Shown: positions 34,319 through 44,850, counted from the first letter of the stretch. The stretch: 64,000 nt of DNA from Actinoallomurus liliacearum (GCF_039542035.1 NZ_BAABHJ010000006.1:124001-188000), one strand, 5' to 3'. The notes: generated by a model from the letters alone, not told the origin. Numbers and translations: made by a program.

Positions 34319-35368
34319 ATGCACGGTGAGTACAAGGTGCCGGGCGGCAAGCTCGTGGTCGTCGACTTCGGCGTCGATGACGGGAGACTGCGGAACGCCC
34401 GGGTCAGCGGCGACTTCTTCCTCGAACCGGACGAGGCGCTCGACGCCATCGACGACACCCTGAACGGCCTGCCCGTGCACCTGGAGGCGCGGGACATCGC
34501 GGCCCGGATCGACGCGCGGCTGCCGACGGGCGCCATGATGTTCGGGCTCTCCACCGAGGCCGTCGGCATCGCGGTGCGCCGGGCGCTGACGGACGCGACC
34601 GACTGGCGCGACTACGACTGGCGGCTCATCCACGAGGACCCACAGGACCCGGCGCTGCACATGGCCTTGGACGAGGTCCTCACCGAGGAGGTGGCGGCCG
34701 GGCGCCGGCCCCCGACGCTGCGCGTCTGGGAGTGGGCGGCGCCGGCGGTGGTGATCGGCAGTTTCCAGTCGCTGCGTAACGAGGTGGACGCCGACGCGGC
34801 GCGCCGGCACGGCGTGACCGTGGTCCGCAGGATCAGCGGCGGCGGGGCGATGTTCATCGAGCCGGGCAACACGATCACCTACTCGCTGTACGCTCCCGAC
34901 GCGCTCGTCCAGGGCATGACGTTCGCCGACAGCTACGCGTTCCTCGACGACTGGGTTCTCGGCGCGCTGGGCGAGCTGGGCATCCGGGCGTGGTACCAGC
35001 CGCTCAACGACATCACCTCCGACCAGGGCAAGATCGCCGGGGCGGCGCAGAAGCGGCTGAGCTCCGGCGCGGTGCTGCACCACGTGACCATGTCGTACGA
35101 CATCGACGCGGACAAGATGCTGCAGGTGCTGCGGATCGGCCGGGAGAAGCTGTCCGACAAGGGCATCGCCAGCGCGAAGAAGCGGGTGGACCCGCTGCGC
35201 CGCCAGACCGGCCTTCCCAGGTCCCAGATCATCGACCGGATGATCACGCACTTCCGGGGCCGGTACGGGCTGACGGAGGACCGGCTCACCGACGACGAAC
35301 TCCAGGCGGCGGCCAAGAGGGTGGCCGCGAAGTTCGGCACCGCCGAGTGGACGGCCCGCGTGCCCTGA
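34319..35368 (+). CDS. Lipoate-protein ligase A family, with N-terminal accessory domain
   Basis: The protein has 349 residues. Residues 1-90 (MHGEYKVPGGKLVVVDFGVD, DFFLEPDEALDAIDDTLNGL) match the accessory domain that in E. coli LplA is C-terminal, so the order is reversed here. The catalytic domain has VVRRISGGGAMFIEPGNTIT and the lysine motif GKIAGAAQKR. In canonical LplA a His follows the GGGA-F/Y stretch; here the place is Ile, as I recall for the Corynebacterium-type proteins. It should load lipoate or octanoate on 2-oxoacid dehydrogenases. Confidence 0.82.
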   Translation: MHGEYKVPGGKLVVVDFGVDDGRLRNARVSGDFFLEPDEALDAIDDTLNGLPVHLEARDIAARIDARLPTGAMMFGLSTEAVGIAVRRALTDATDWRDYDWRLIHEDPQDPALHMALDEVLTEEVAAGRRPPTLRVWEWAAPAVVIGSFQSLRNEVDADAARRHGVTVVRRISGGGAMFIEPGNTITYSLYAPDALVQGMTFADSYAFLDDWVLGALGELGIRAWYQPLNDITSDQGKIAGAAQKRLSSGAVLHHVTMSYDIDADKMLQVLRIGREKLSDKGIASAKKRVDPLRRQTGLPRSQIIDRMITHFRGRYGLTEDRLTDDELQAAAKRVAAKFGTAEWTARVP

Positions 35369-35477
35369 CCGCCTTGGGGGTCCGCGAGACGGGGCCCGAC
35401 GCGCTTCGGTTGGATGGTTGTGGAGGGGGCACGCGAAGAGAGTGCTTTCTTCTCAGTTCAATGAAGGGGAGACGAGG

Positions 35478-37121
35478 ATGTCCGACCGCGTTCGGCTGGA
35501 TGAGACGGAACAGTGGCAGGCGCTGCGAGCGCACCGTGAGGAGATCGGTGAGCCGCCGTTGCGCGAGCTGTTCAGGGCCGACCCCGACCGGGGCCGCCGA
35601 TACGCGCTGGAGTCCGGTGACCTCTATATCGACTACTCGCGGCACCTGGTCACCGATGAGACGCTCCGCCTGCTGCGCGAGCTGGCGGAGGCCCGCGACG
35701 TCGCGGGGCTGCGGGACGCGATGTTCGCCGGGAAGAAGATCAATGTCACCGAGAACCGCGCGGTGCTGCACGTCGCGCTGCGCGCGCCGCGCGACGCGGT
35801 GATCGAGGTCGACGGGAAGAACGTCGTCCCCGAGGTGCACGCGGTGCTCGACAAGATGGCCGCCTTCGCCGAGCGGGTCCGGTCGGGTGAGTGGAAGGGC
35901 CACACCGGTAAGCCGATCCGCACGGTCGTCAACATCGGCATCGGCGGTTCGGACCTCGGCCCGAAGATGGCGTACGAAGCGCTGAAGCCGTTCAGCGACC
36001 GGTCGCGCGACTTCCGGTACGTCTCGAACGTCGACGGCGCCGACCTGCACGAGAACATCCGCGACCTCGACCCGGCCGAGACGCTGTTCATCGTTTCGTC
36101 CAAGACGTTCACGACGGTCGAGACGATCACGAACGCCACCTCGGCGCGCCGCTGGCTGCTGTCCGCGCTGGGCGACGACGCGGCGGTCGCGCGCCACTTC
36201 GTGGCGGTGTCCACCAACACCGAGCAGGTCGCGAAGTTCGGCATCGACCCGGCCAACATGTTCGAGTTCTGGGACTGGGTGGGCGGCCGCTACTCCCTCG
36301 ACTCGGCCATCGGCCTGTCCCTGATGATCGCGATCGGGCCGGAGCGGTTCCGCGAATTCCTGGACGGCTTCCATCTGATCGACGAGCACTTCCGCACGGC
36401 TCCGCCGGAGCGCAACGCGCCGTTCCTGCTGGGCCTGCTCGGCCTCTGGTACGACGACTTCCACGGCGCGCAGACCCACGCGGTGCTGCCCTACAGCCAC
36501 TACCTCTCCCGCTTCACCGACTACCTGCAGCAGCTGGACATGGAGTCCAACGGCAAGTCGGTGGACCGCCAGGGCGAGCGGGTGGACTGGGACACCGGCC
36601 CGGTCGTGTGGGGGACGCCCGGCACGAACGGCCAGCACGCCTACTACCAGCTCCTGCACCAGGGGACGAAGCTCATCCCGGCCGACCTGATCGGCTTCGC
36701 CCGGCCGCTCGAGGAGCTGGGGGAGCTGGCCGACCAGCACGACCTGCTGATGGCGAACCTGTTCGCGCAGGGCCAGGCGCTGGCGTTCGGCAAGACCGCC
36801 GAGGAGGTCGCCGCGGAAGGGGTGGCCCCCGAGCTGGTGCCGCACCGCACCTTCCCGGGCAACCGCCCGACCACGACGATCCTGGCGAACGAGCTGACGC
36901 CGTCGGTGCTCGGCCAGCTCATCGCGCTGTACGAGCACAAGGTGTTCGTGCAGGGCGCGATCTGGAACATCAACTCCTTCGACCAGTGGGGCGTGGAGCT
37001 GGGCAAGGCGCTCGCCAAGCGGCTCGAGCCCCAGCTCACCGCCGCGACCGCGGACACCTCCGACCTCGACGGCTCGACGGCCACCCTGGTCGAGCGGTAC
37101 CGCACACTGCGCGGCCGCTGA
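35478..37121 (+). CDS. pgi: Glucose-6-phosphate isomerase
   Basis: This 547-residue cytoplasmic enzyme interconverts glucose 6-phosphate and fructose 6-phosphate. It has VVNIGIGGSDLGPKMAYEAL, IVSSKTFTTVETITNA (phosphate-binding SSKT), the signature GGRYSLDSAIGLSLM, GTPGTNGQHAYYQLLHQG with the active-site His, and EHKVFVQGAIWNINSFDQWG with the catalytic Lys near the end. ATG 35478 follows GGGGAGACGAGG. It is a single gene with its own promoter region at 35369-35470. Confidence 0.97.
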   Translation: MSDRVRLDETEQWQALRAHREEIGEPPLRELFRADPDRGRRYALESGDLYIDYSRHLVTDETLRLLRELAEARDVAGLRDAMFAGKKINVTENRAVLHVALRAPRDAVIEVDGKNVVPEVHAVLDKMAAFAERVRSGEWKGHTGKPIRTVVNIGIGGSDLGPKMAYEALKPFSDRSRDFRYVSNVDGADLHENIRDLDPAETLFIVSSKTFTTVETITNATSARRWLLSALGDDAAVARHFVAVSTNTEQVAKFGIDPANMFEFWDWVGGRYSLDSAIGLSLMIAIGPERFREFLDGFHLIDEHFRTAPPERNAPFLLGLLGLWYDDFHGAQTHAVLPYSHYLSRFTDYLQQLDMESNGKSVDRQGERVDWDTGPVVWGTPGTNGQHAYYQLLHQGTKLIPADLIGFARPLEELGELADQHDLLMANLFAQGQALAFGKTAEEVAAEGVAPELVPHRTFPGNRPTTTILANELTPSVLGQLIALYEHKVFVQGAIWNINSFDQWGVELGKALAKRLEPQLTAATADTSDLDGSTATLVERYRTLRGR

Positions 37122-37241
37122 CCGGATCAGGCGCCCTTCGCGGCCGGGTCCTACGCAGACCGGCTCTGGAGCGTTTCGCGGCCGGGGTCCCGCGATGATC
37201 GGGTCAGGCGCCCTTCGCGCCCGGCCCCGGCGCCGACCGGC

Positions 37242-38066
37242 TCAGGAGTCCTTCGCGGACGGCCCCTTCCGCGACCTCGCCCGGGGCTTGCTCTTCGCGG
37301 GAGGCGCGCCGTCCGCCGGGGGCTCTGGATCCGGCTTCGGTCCCGCGACCGGTACGTCGCGGGACGTGCTCGTGGCGGCGCGCCTCGGCCGCGCGGGCGG
37401 CGCCGCCGCGTCCGGTGCGCCGCCGGCCGGGCTCCCGGACGCCGGCGGCGCGTCCCCTACCGGGTATGCGGGTGTCGGCCGCGTGCTCGGGGCGGTCGGC
37501 GGCGCGTCCCCGGTGGGCGACGGGGGCGGAGGTGCCTCGTCCCGTCGCGTACGGCGGCGGCGCCCCGGTGAACCGTTGCGCCCGAACAGCCGGTGGTCCA
37601 GCGTCAGCCGCCCGCCGGCGCCCGCCGCGAACAGCAGCGAGGCCAGGCCGAGGACGAGGACCAGTTCGAAGCCGTTGCGGGGCGTGCCCTTGTCGACGAC
37701 GAACACCCCGTGCGCGGCGTGGACGAACACGAAGGCCCCGGCCATGTCCAGGAACAGCAGCGTGCCCGCCACCGGCAACGCGAGGCCGAGGATCAGCGCC
37801 GCCCCGCCCAGCAGTTCGACGAAGGTGGAGTAGACGGCCGCGGCCGTCGGCGCGGGAACGCCCATCGCGTCGAAGTCGTGGCCGGTCGCGGTCACGCCGA
37901 CCTGGATCTTCTGCCAGCCGTGGGCGAGGAAGACCACCCCGATCCCGCACCGGGCGAGCAGGGCGACGGCGTCGTACACCGGCCGCCGGGACGTGGCGGC
38001 CCTCTCCTCGCGCTCCTCGCGGTCGTCGGTCCAGAACGCGTTCATGTCCTCGGGCGACGTTTCCAT
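37242..38066 (-). CDS. DoxX-family membrane protein with Pro-rich tail
   Basis: The protein has 274 residues. The DoxX part (about 28-150) includes YDAVALLARCGIGVVFLAHG, GGAALILGLALPVAGTLLFL and MAGAFVFVHAAHGVFVVDKG, giving four helices. From about residue 165 to the end it is an unusually long Pro/Ala/Arg-rich, probably disordered cytoplasmic tail. DoxX proteins take part in thiol/redox membrane complexes in mycobacteria. I choose ATG 38066 (METSPEDMNAFW); ATG 38045 is an alternative. Confidence 0.85.
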   Translation of the reverse strand: METSPEDMNAFWTDDREEREERAATSRRPVYDAVALLARCGIGVVFLAHGWQKIQVGVTATGHDFDAMGVPAPTAAAVYSTFVELLGGAALILGLALPVAGTLLFLDMAGAFVFVHAAHGVFVVDKGTPRNGFELVLVLGLASLLFAAGAGGRLTLDHRLFGRNGSPGRRRRTRRDEAPPPPSPTGDAPPTAPSTRPTPAYPVGDAPPASGSPAGGAPDAAAPPARPRRAATSTSRDVPVAGPKPDPEPPADGAPPAKSKPRARSRKGPSAKDS

Positions 38067-38155
38067 CGGACGATGATCCTTCGAGAGTCGAATCGCCGTC
38101 CACCCGGTTCCGGAAACAGGCCACGCGCCCATCCCGCCTGTCATCATGAGGCCTC

Positions 38156-38911
38156 ATGGATCACGAGGGCATCATCGATGACGGGTCGTTCGCCGGGGAC
38201 GGCCGCGCGGAGCCGGTGGAGACGGGGCGCGGGGAGACGAAGCCCGGGGAGACGGGGCCCGACTACTCGCTGGAGCGGCGGCTGATCGACGCCGGGGCCG
38301 CGCGCGTCGCCGGGATCGACGAGGTGGGCCGGGGCGCGTGGGCCGGGCCGGTCGTCGTGTGCGCGGCCGTCACGGACCTGACCGAGCCTCCCGCCGGGCT
38401 GACCGACTCGAAGATGCTCACCGCCCGGCGCCGCGAGCGGATCGCCGAGGAGCTCCGCGGCTGGCTGCCCGCGTACGCCATCGGCATGGCGAGCGCGGAG
38501 GAGATCGACGAGGCGGGCATGACGGAGGCGCTGCGGCGGGCGGCCGTACGGGCCCTGGAGGCGCTGCCGGACCGCCCGGACGCGATCATCCTGGACGGGA
38601 AGCACGACTACCTCGGTGGAGCCTGGCCGGTGCGCACCGAGATCAAGGGCGACCTGCGGTCGGTCACGGTGGCGGCCGCCTCCGTACTGGCCAAGGTGCA
38701 CCGTGACACGCTGATGGCCGGGCTGGGGCACGAGGAGTTCGACTTCGCGCGGAACGCCGGGTATCCCTCGCCGACGCACCAGGAGGCGCTGCGCCGGCTC
38801 GGTCCGACACCGCACCACCGGCTGTCCTGGTCCTACCTCGACGACCTGCCCGAGTGGCGGCACTTGAAGAGGCACCGTCCGGACATCGAAGGCCAGCTCT
38901 CCCTGATCTGA
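38156..38911 (+). CDS. rnhB: Ribonuclease HII
   Basis: This 251-residue enzyme removes RNA from RNA-DNA hybrids and misincorporated ribonucleotides. Acidic active-site residues are in GIDEVGRGAWAGP (Asp55, Glu56) and ILDGKHDYL (Asp147); ASVLAKVHRD provides the further acidic site and lysine. An acidic 40-residue extension precedes the domain. The start at ATG 38156 is 89 bases from the divergent DoxX gene. Confidence 0.95.
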   Translation: MDHEGIIDDGSFAGDGRAEPVETGRGETKPGETGPDYSLERRLIDAGAARVAGIDEVGRGAWAGPVVVCAAVTDLTEPPAGLTDSKMLTARRRERIAEELRGWLPAYAIGMASAEEIDEAGMTEALRRAAVRALEALPDRPDAIILDGKHDYLGGAWPVRTEIKGDLRSVTVAAASVLAKVHRDTLMAGLGHEEFDFARNAGYPSPTHQEALRRLGPTPHHRLSWSYLDDLPEWRHLKRHRPDIEGQLSLI

Positions 38912-38914
38912 CCC

Positions 38915-38954
38915 GTACGAGCCGGTGGCCCGGCAGAGCCGGGGTGGCTCGTAC
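38915..38954 (+). terminator. rnhB terminator-like hairpin
   Basis: GTACGAGCC (38915-38923) and GGCTCGTAC (38946-38954) form a perfect 9-bp stem with a 22-base GC-rich loop, 4 bases after the rnhB stop. Further GC-rich repeats (CGTCCCCGCGGGTG twice, about 39003-39033) fill the rest of the gap. Confidence 0.5.
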
Positions 38955-39058
38955 GGGCCGGAGGGCTCATACGGGCCGGGCTGGCCCGGCAGAGGCGGCG
39001 GCCCGTCCCCGCGGGTGATCCGTCCCCGCGGGTGGTCCGTTCTCAGCCGGGTGAGCGG

Positions 39059-39660
39059 TCAGAGCCAGCCGTTGTGGCGGGCGGCCCGTACGGCCTCGAT
39101 GCGGTTGCGGGCGCCGGTCTTGCCGATCGCCGCGGACAGGTAGTTGCGCACGGTGCTCTCCGACAGGTGCAGGCGCCCGGCGATGTCGGAGATCGTCGAC
39201 CCGTCGGCGGCCGCGGACAGCACGTCGCACTCCCGTGGCGTCAGCGGGCTGGGGCCGGCGCTGAGGGCGGCGGTGGCCAGCTCGGGGTCGACGACGCGTT
39301 CGCCGGCGAGGACGCGCCGGATGGCCGCCGACAGGTCCTCGACCGGGCCGTCCTTGACGAGGAAGCCGCTCGCGCCCGCCTCCATGGCGCGGCGAAGGTA
39401 GCCGGGCCGTCCGAACGTCGTGACGATCAGGACCTTGCAGTCCGGCAGCGCGGCGTGCAGGTCGGCGGCGGCGTCGAGGCCGCTGCGCCCCGGCAGTTCG
39501 ATGTCGAGCACGGCGACGTCGGGTCGCAGCTCGAGGGCGGCCGGGAGGATCCGGTCTCCGGCGGCGACCTGACCGACGACCTCGAAGTCGTCCTCCAGGT
39601 TGAGGAGGAGGGCGAGCGCGCCGCGCATCATTCCCTGGTCCTCCGCGAGCAGCACCCTGA

Positions 39661-39664
<4 letters not shown>
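39059..39664 (-). CDS. NarL/LuxR-family response regulator
   Basis: This 201-residue protein has a receiver domain at 1-118 with the acidic pair in AEDQ, phospho-acceptor Asp54 in AVLDIELPG and Lys104 in LVKDG. The LuxR helix-turn-helix is at about 135-195 (LTPRECDVLSAAADGSTISD and LHLSESTVRNYLSAAIGKTG). The start is the TTG at 39664, whose last bases overlap the stop of the histidine kinase (TTGA), so the two are translationally coupled. Confidence 0.92.
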
Positions 39665-40839
<1,175 letters not shown>

Positions 40840-40961
40840 GCCGCACACTTTAGGGGGGACACGGCCCACGGCGTAGATCGGTCCATCTCGGTATGCGGCG
40901 GGACAAAAGTCCCGCCACGCGCGCTTCCTAAGATCGCGGACGCCGAAAAGGTGCTAGACCG

Positions 40962-41675
40962 GTGTTCGTGGATTGGATGCGTGACCATCTGGAGCGGATA
41001 GAGCGGCACAACACGGACGCGCTGGAGCGCGCCTGCGGGCTGCTCCTCGACACCGTCCTCGGCGGCGGCCTGCTGTACCTCGGCGGATCGGGTCATTCGC
41101 TGGCGATGGTGCTGGAGGGCTTCTTCCGCGCGGGCGGGCTGGCCTGCGTGTACCCGCTGTCCCGGCCGGAGATCTCGCCGCTCAACGGCGCGTGGCCGGC
41201 GACGGAGGCCGAGCGCCGCCCCGGCCTGGCCGCTCCGGTTCTGGAGGCCGCGGCACCCCGGCCGGGCGACCTGGTGATGATCTTTTCCAACAGCGGCACC
41301 AACCCGTACCCGGTGGAGCTGGCGACCACGGCACGGTCGTACGGCCTGCCGGTGATCGCCATGGTGTCCGGTCCGTCGATGGCGGCGGCTCCGCCCCGGG
41401 CGGGCGTGAAGCTCGGCGAGGTCGCGGATCTGGTGCTCGACACCCTGACCCCGCCGGGTGACGCCTCCTATCCCAACGAGGCGCCGCGCACGGCGGCACT
41501 GTCCTCATTGTCATGCGTTTACCTGTGGAACCTGCTTCTCGCCCGGATGGCCGACCGCGCCGAATTGCCGCTCTGGGTCAGTGCGAACGTTCCCGGGGGA
41601 GATGAGCGCAATGCGGAACTACTGGCCCGGTACTCGGAACGGGTGCCCGTGCTAAGAACGTCGGTTATGGGGTAA
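40962..41675 (+). CDS. SIS-domain sugar-phosphate-binding protein
   Basis: This 237-residue protein has GGLLYLGGSGHSLAMVLEGF and VMIFSNSGTNPYPVELATTA, the two phosphate-binding segments of a SIS domain of the SIS_2/UPF0309 type. Relatives bind phosphosugars such as GlcNAc-6-P and may isomerise or act as regulators. GTG 40962 or GTG 40968 could start it. It lies 27 bases before the helix-hairpin-helix gene, suggesting an operon. Confidence 0.82.
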   Translation: MFVDWMRDHLERIERHNTDALERACGLLLDTVLGGGLLYLGGSGHSLAMVLEGFFRAGGLACVYPLSRPEISPLNGAWPATEAERRPGLAAPVLEAAAPRPGDLVMIFSNSGTNPYPVELATTARSYGLPVIAMVSGPSMAAAPPRAGVKLGEVADLVLDTLTPPGDASYPNEAPRTAALSSLSCVYLWNLLLARMADRAELPLWVSANVPGGDERNAELLARYSERVPVLRTSVMG

Positions 41676-41702
41676 GGACCTGACCTACTTGGAGGTGGCG
41701 TC

Positions 41703-42335
41703 ATGGACAAGACGGTCAAGGCGTTGCTGTCGGAGGCCGGACGAACCTTTGCCGAAGAGGCCGGGATTCCGCTGAAGGATCAACCGGGCGCGCTGTTCAA
41801 ACTCCTCGTACTCGCCAATCTCCTCAGCACCCGGATCAGCGCCGACATCGCGACCGCCGCGGCGCGGGAGATCTTCGAGGCGGGCGGGGGAACGCCGCGC
41901 GGCATGACCAGGCTCACCTGGCAGCAGCGCGTCGACGCGCTCGGCCGGGCGCACTACGTCCGCTATGACGAGAGCACCTCCACCCGGCTCGGGGACATGG
42001 CCGAGCTCGTCCTCGAGGAGTACGACGGCGATCTGCGCAAGCTGCCGCTGAAGGCCGAACGCGACGTGGGCCACGCGAAGGAGCTGCTGGAGGAGTTCCC
42101 CGGCATCGGACCGGTGGGGGCCGACATCTTCTGCCGCGAGGCGCAGGCCGTATGGCCGTGGCTGCGTCCGTACCTCGACGACCTGACGCTGAAGGGCGCC
42201 GAGCGCGTCGGCCTGCCGACCGATCCCAAGCGGCTGGCCGACCTCGTCAAGGACCGCGACCTGGCGCAGCTCTCGGCCGCCCTCGTCCGCGTCGCCAAGG
42301 ACAAGAAGCTCGCCGATCAGGTGGCGAAGGCTTAG
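41703..42335 (+). CDS. Helix-hairpin-helix protein related to endonuclease III
   Basis: The 210-residue protein has the fold pattern of HhH-GPD proteins: LFKLLVLANLLSTRISADIA at the start and LLEEFPGIGPVGADIFCREA as the helix-hairpin-helix. The lysine (in GVGRKTA) of bifunctional glycosylases is absent (PVGAD here), and I do not see an iron-sulfur Cys cluster. It may bind DNA without lyase activity, or act as a monofunctional glycosylase through D179/D180-type residues of PYLDDLTL. Its operon partner is the SIS protein. Confidence 0.72.
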   Translation: MDKTVKALLSEAGRTFAEEAGIPLKDQPGALFKLLVLANLLSTRISADIATAAAREIFEAGGGTPRGMTRLTWQQRVDALGRAHYVRYDESTSTRLGDMAELVLEEYDGDLRKLPLKAERDVGHAKELLEEFPGIGPVGADIFCREAQAVWPWLRPYLDDLTLKGAERVGLPTDPKRLADLVKDRDLAQLSAALVRVAKDKKLADQVAKA

Positions 42336-42483
42336 TGAGCAACGCGACCCGCGCCCGGCCGGCCGGGCGGCCTCGGCCGGAGAGCGCCCGCCAGGGGCAT
42401 GGCCACTGTCCGATAACGGTCTTGATAGGGACGCGCCACGCAATGGGTCCTGCCATTCGACGCCCAAGCTGCGCTATACACGT

Positions 42484-42497
42484 CCTCAGGCATGAGG
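42484..42497 (+). promoter_or_regulatory. Small hairpin next to the ribosome site of the AAA+ gene
   Basis: CCTCA-GGCA-TGAGG is a perfect 5-bp stem whose 3' arm runs into GAGGGAGAG, the ribosome-binding site for ATG 42505. It could modestly limit translation. An AT-containing promoter stretch (CTATACA at 42473) lies just upstream. Confidence 0.3.
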
Positions 42498-42504
42498 GAG
42501 AGCG

Positions 42505-44850
42505 ATGCGACCGTTCGGCAGATCCCGATCGCGCCCTCCGGTGGCGCGTGATCTGTTCGAACGTGCCCGCTGGCGCTATTTCCAGATCCAGCCGGGTCTG
42601 CGGAGGCTGACGTTCCTGCTGTTGGTCGTGGGATCGGCGGCGGTGGCGATCGTCGCGAATCTGCCGTTGCTGACGACCGTCGTGTTCGTCGCGACGCTCC
42701 TGCTGGTCGTCGACTTCACCCTCCGCTCGCCGAGCGGAATGGCGACGGCCTTCGTCGTCGCCTGCTGGCTGGCGGCCGTGATCCCGCTGAGCCGCCTCTA
42801 CCCGGACGGCGGCCATGAGGCCGTCTTCCTCGCGGCGCTGGCACTCCCGGTCGCGTTCCTCGTCCACCGCATCCACGCGTACGCGCCGTGGCGCACCGCG
42901 GTCCTCTCACTGGGACTGGCCGGCATCGTGGCCGCCGCGCTCGCCCACCCGCTGCCGAGGCTGACCGCCGCGCCCGCCTGGGTGGCGGCGTTCGCCGTCC
43001 TCGGCTACCGCTGGTGGCAAGCGCGCCGCATCGTTCCCGCCGAGGCGTACGACACCGGCTGGGCCCAGGAGGACTACGCGGAGGACGACGAGTACGCCGC
43101 GCCGGGCCAGGCCCGCGCCGCCGAGGAGGTCCCCGACATCTCGGTCGACGAGGCGTTCGCCGAACTCGAGGCGATGATCGGCCTGGAGCCGGTGAAACGG
43201 CAGGTCCGGTCGATCGCGGCCTCGATCGAGGCCGCGCGGATGCGGGCCGCGGCCGGGTTCCCCACCGAGAAGCCGATGCGGCACTTCGTGTTCGTCGGGC
43301 CGGCCGGTACCGGCAAGACCACCGTCGCCCGCGCCGTCGCGCGGATCTTCTACGCCTTCGGGCTGCTGCCGACGCCGCAGGTCGTCGAGGTGCAGCGCGC
43401 CGACCTGGTGGGGGAGTACCTCGGCGCCACCGCGATCAAGACGAACGAGGTCGTGGACCGCTCCCTGGGCGGCGTGCTGTTCATCGACGAGGCGTACTCC
43501 CTGGTCAACGCCGGTGACGGACAGCCCGACCGGTTCGGCAGCGAGGCCGTCCAGACGCTCCTCAAACGCGCCGAGGACGACCGCGACAACGTCGTGATCA
43601 TCCTGGCGGGCTACGAGGACGAGATGGAGGGCTTCCTCGCCTCCAATCCCGGCCTCGCCTCGCGGTTCGGGACACGCGTGAAGTTCCCCGCGTACGAGCC
43701 GGCCGAACTGCTGCTGATCGCCGAGTACCACACCGGCCTGCGCGGTGACCGTCTCGGCCCGGACGCCGGGCCCTGCCTGCGGTCGAAGTTCGAGGAGGTC
43801 TCCCGGCGCGGCGTCCTCGACGAGCTGGGCAACGGGCGGTTCGTGCGCTCCCTGGTCGAGTCCGCGGCCCGCGCCCGCGACGTCCGGATCGTCCATGCCG
43901 GCGCCGAACCCGCTCCCGAAGACCTCGTCACGGTCCACGCGGTCGACGTCGAGATCGCGTTCGCGGAGCTGACCGAGCGCTACCGCGGTTACGCCGAGAC
44001 GCCCACCCTGGAGGAGGCGCTCGCCGACCTGGACGGCATGATCGGCCTGGAGCCGGTGAAGCGCCAGGTCCGGGCCATCGCCGCGCAGCTCCAGGTCGCG
44101 AAGCTGCGCGAGGAGCAGGGGCTGCGCACGCATCCGCCGACGCGGCACTTCGTGTTCGCCGGACCGCCCGGCACCGGCAAGACGACCGTCGCCCGGGTGC
44201 TCGGCCGGGTCTTCGCCGCGCTCGGCCTGCTGGCCCGGCCCGAGGTCGTCGAGGCCCAGCGCGCCGACCTCGTCGGCGAGCACCTGGGGGCGACGGCGAT
44301 CAAGACCAACAAGGTGATCGATTCCGCGCTCGGCGGGGTCCTGTTCGTCGACGAGGCGTACTCCCTCGTCAATCCCGGCTACTCCGGCGGCGACGCGTTC
44401 GGCATCGAGGCGGTGCAGACCCTGCTCAAGCGCGCCGAGGACGACCGCGAACGCCTGGTCATCATCCTCGCCGGCTACGACGCGGACATGGACCGGTTCC
44501 TGCGGTCCAACCCGGGCCTGGCCTCCCGCTTCGCCGAACGCGTGGCGTTCCCCTCCTACGGCCCCGACGAGTTGCTGGAGATCGCCCTCACCATCGCCGA
44601 GCGGGCCGGTGACACCTGGGAGGAGGACGCGCTGGACGACCTGGCGGGCGTCTTCCAGCGCGTCTGCGGCCTCGGCCGGATCGACGAGCTGGGCAACGGC
44701 CGGTTCGTGCGCTCGCTGTACGAGAAGGCCTGCGGCTTCCGCGACCTGCGCGTCGCCGAGCTCGGCGCGGACGTCACCACGGCCGACCTGACCACCCTGA
44801 CCACCGAGGACGTCCGGGCCGCCTACACCGACCTCGCCCGCCACCACTGA
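42505..44850 (+). CDS. Membrane-anchored tandem AAA+ ATPase (CbbX/SpoVK-type)
   Basis: The protein has 781 residues. Residues 34-170 hold about six hydrophobic helices, followed by an acidic linker (about 185-212). Two CbbX-like AAA+ modules follow. Module 1 has GPAGTGKTT (265-273), FIDEAYSL (326-333) and NPGLASRF (381-388). Module 2 has GPPGTGKTT (553-561), FVDEAYSL (614-621) and again NPGLASRF. Both keep Walker A, Walker B and the arginine-containing NPGLASRF, so both can probably hydrolyse ATP. The modules share long identical stretches (MIGLEPVKRQVR, GATAIKTN, ELGNGRFVRSL). CbbX remodels Rubisco and EccA serves ESX secretion, but neither system is encoded nearby. Role unknown. Confidence 0.85.
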   Translation: MRPFGRSRSRPPVARDLFERARWRYFQIQPGLRRLTFLLLVVGSAAVAIVANLPLLTTVVFVATLLLVVDFTLRSPSGMATAFVVACWLAAVIPLSRLYPDGGHEAVFLAALALPVAFLVHRIHAYAPWRTAVLSLGLAGIVAAALAHPLPRLTAAPAWVAAFAVLGYRWWQARRIVPAEAYDTGWAQEDYAEDDEYAAPGQARAAEEVPDISVDEAFAELEAMIGLEPVKRQVRSIAASIEAARMRAAAGFPTEKPMRHFVFVGPAGTGKTTVARAVARIFYAFGLLPTPQVVEVQRADLVGEYLGATAIKTNEVVDRSLGGVLFIDEAYSLVNAGDGQPDRFGSEAVQTLLKRAEDDRDNVVIILAGYEDEMEGFLASNPGLASRFGTRVKFPAYEPAELLLIAEYHTGLRGDRLGPDAGPCLRSKFEEVSRRGVLDELGNGRFVRSLVESAARARDVRIVHAGAEPAPEDLVTVHAVDVEIAFAELTERYRGYAETPTLEEALADLDGMIGLEPVKRQVRAIAAQLQVAKLREEQGLRTHPPTRHFVFAGPPGTGKTTVARVLGRVFAALGLLARPEVVEAQRADLVGEHLGATAIKTNKVIDSALGGVLFVDEAYSLVNPGYSGGDAFGIEAVQTLLKRAEDDRERLVIILAGYDADMDRFLRSNPGLASRFAERVAFPSYGPDELLEIALTIAERAGDTWEEDALDDLAGVFQRVCGLGRIDELGNGRFVRSLYEKACGFRDLRVAELGADVTTADLTTLTTEDVRAAYTDLARHH

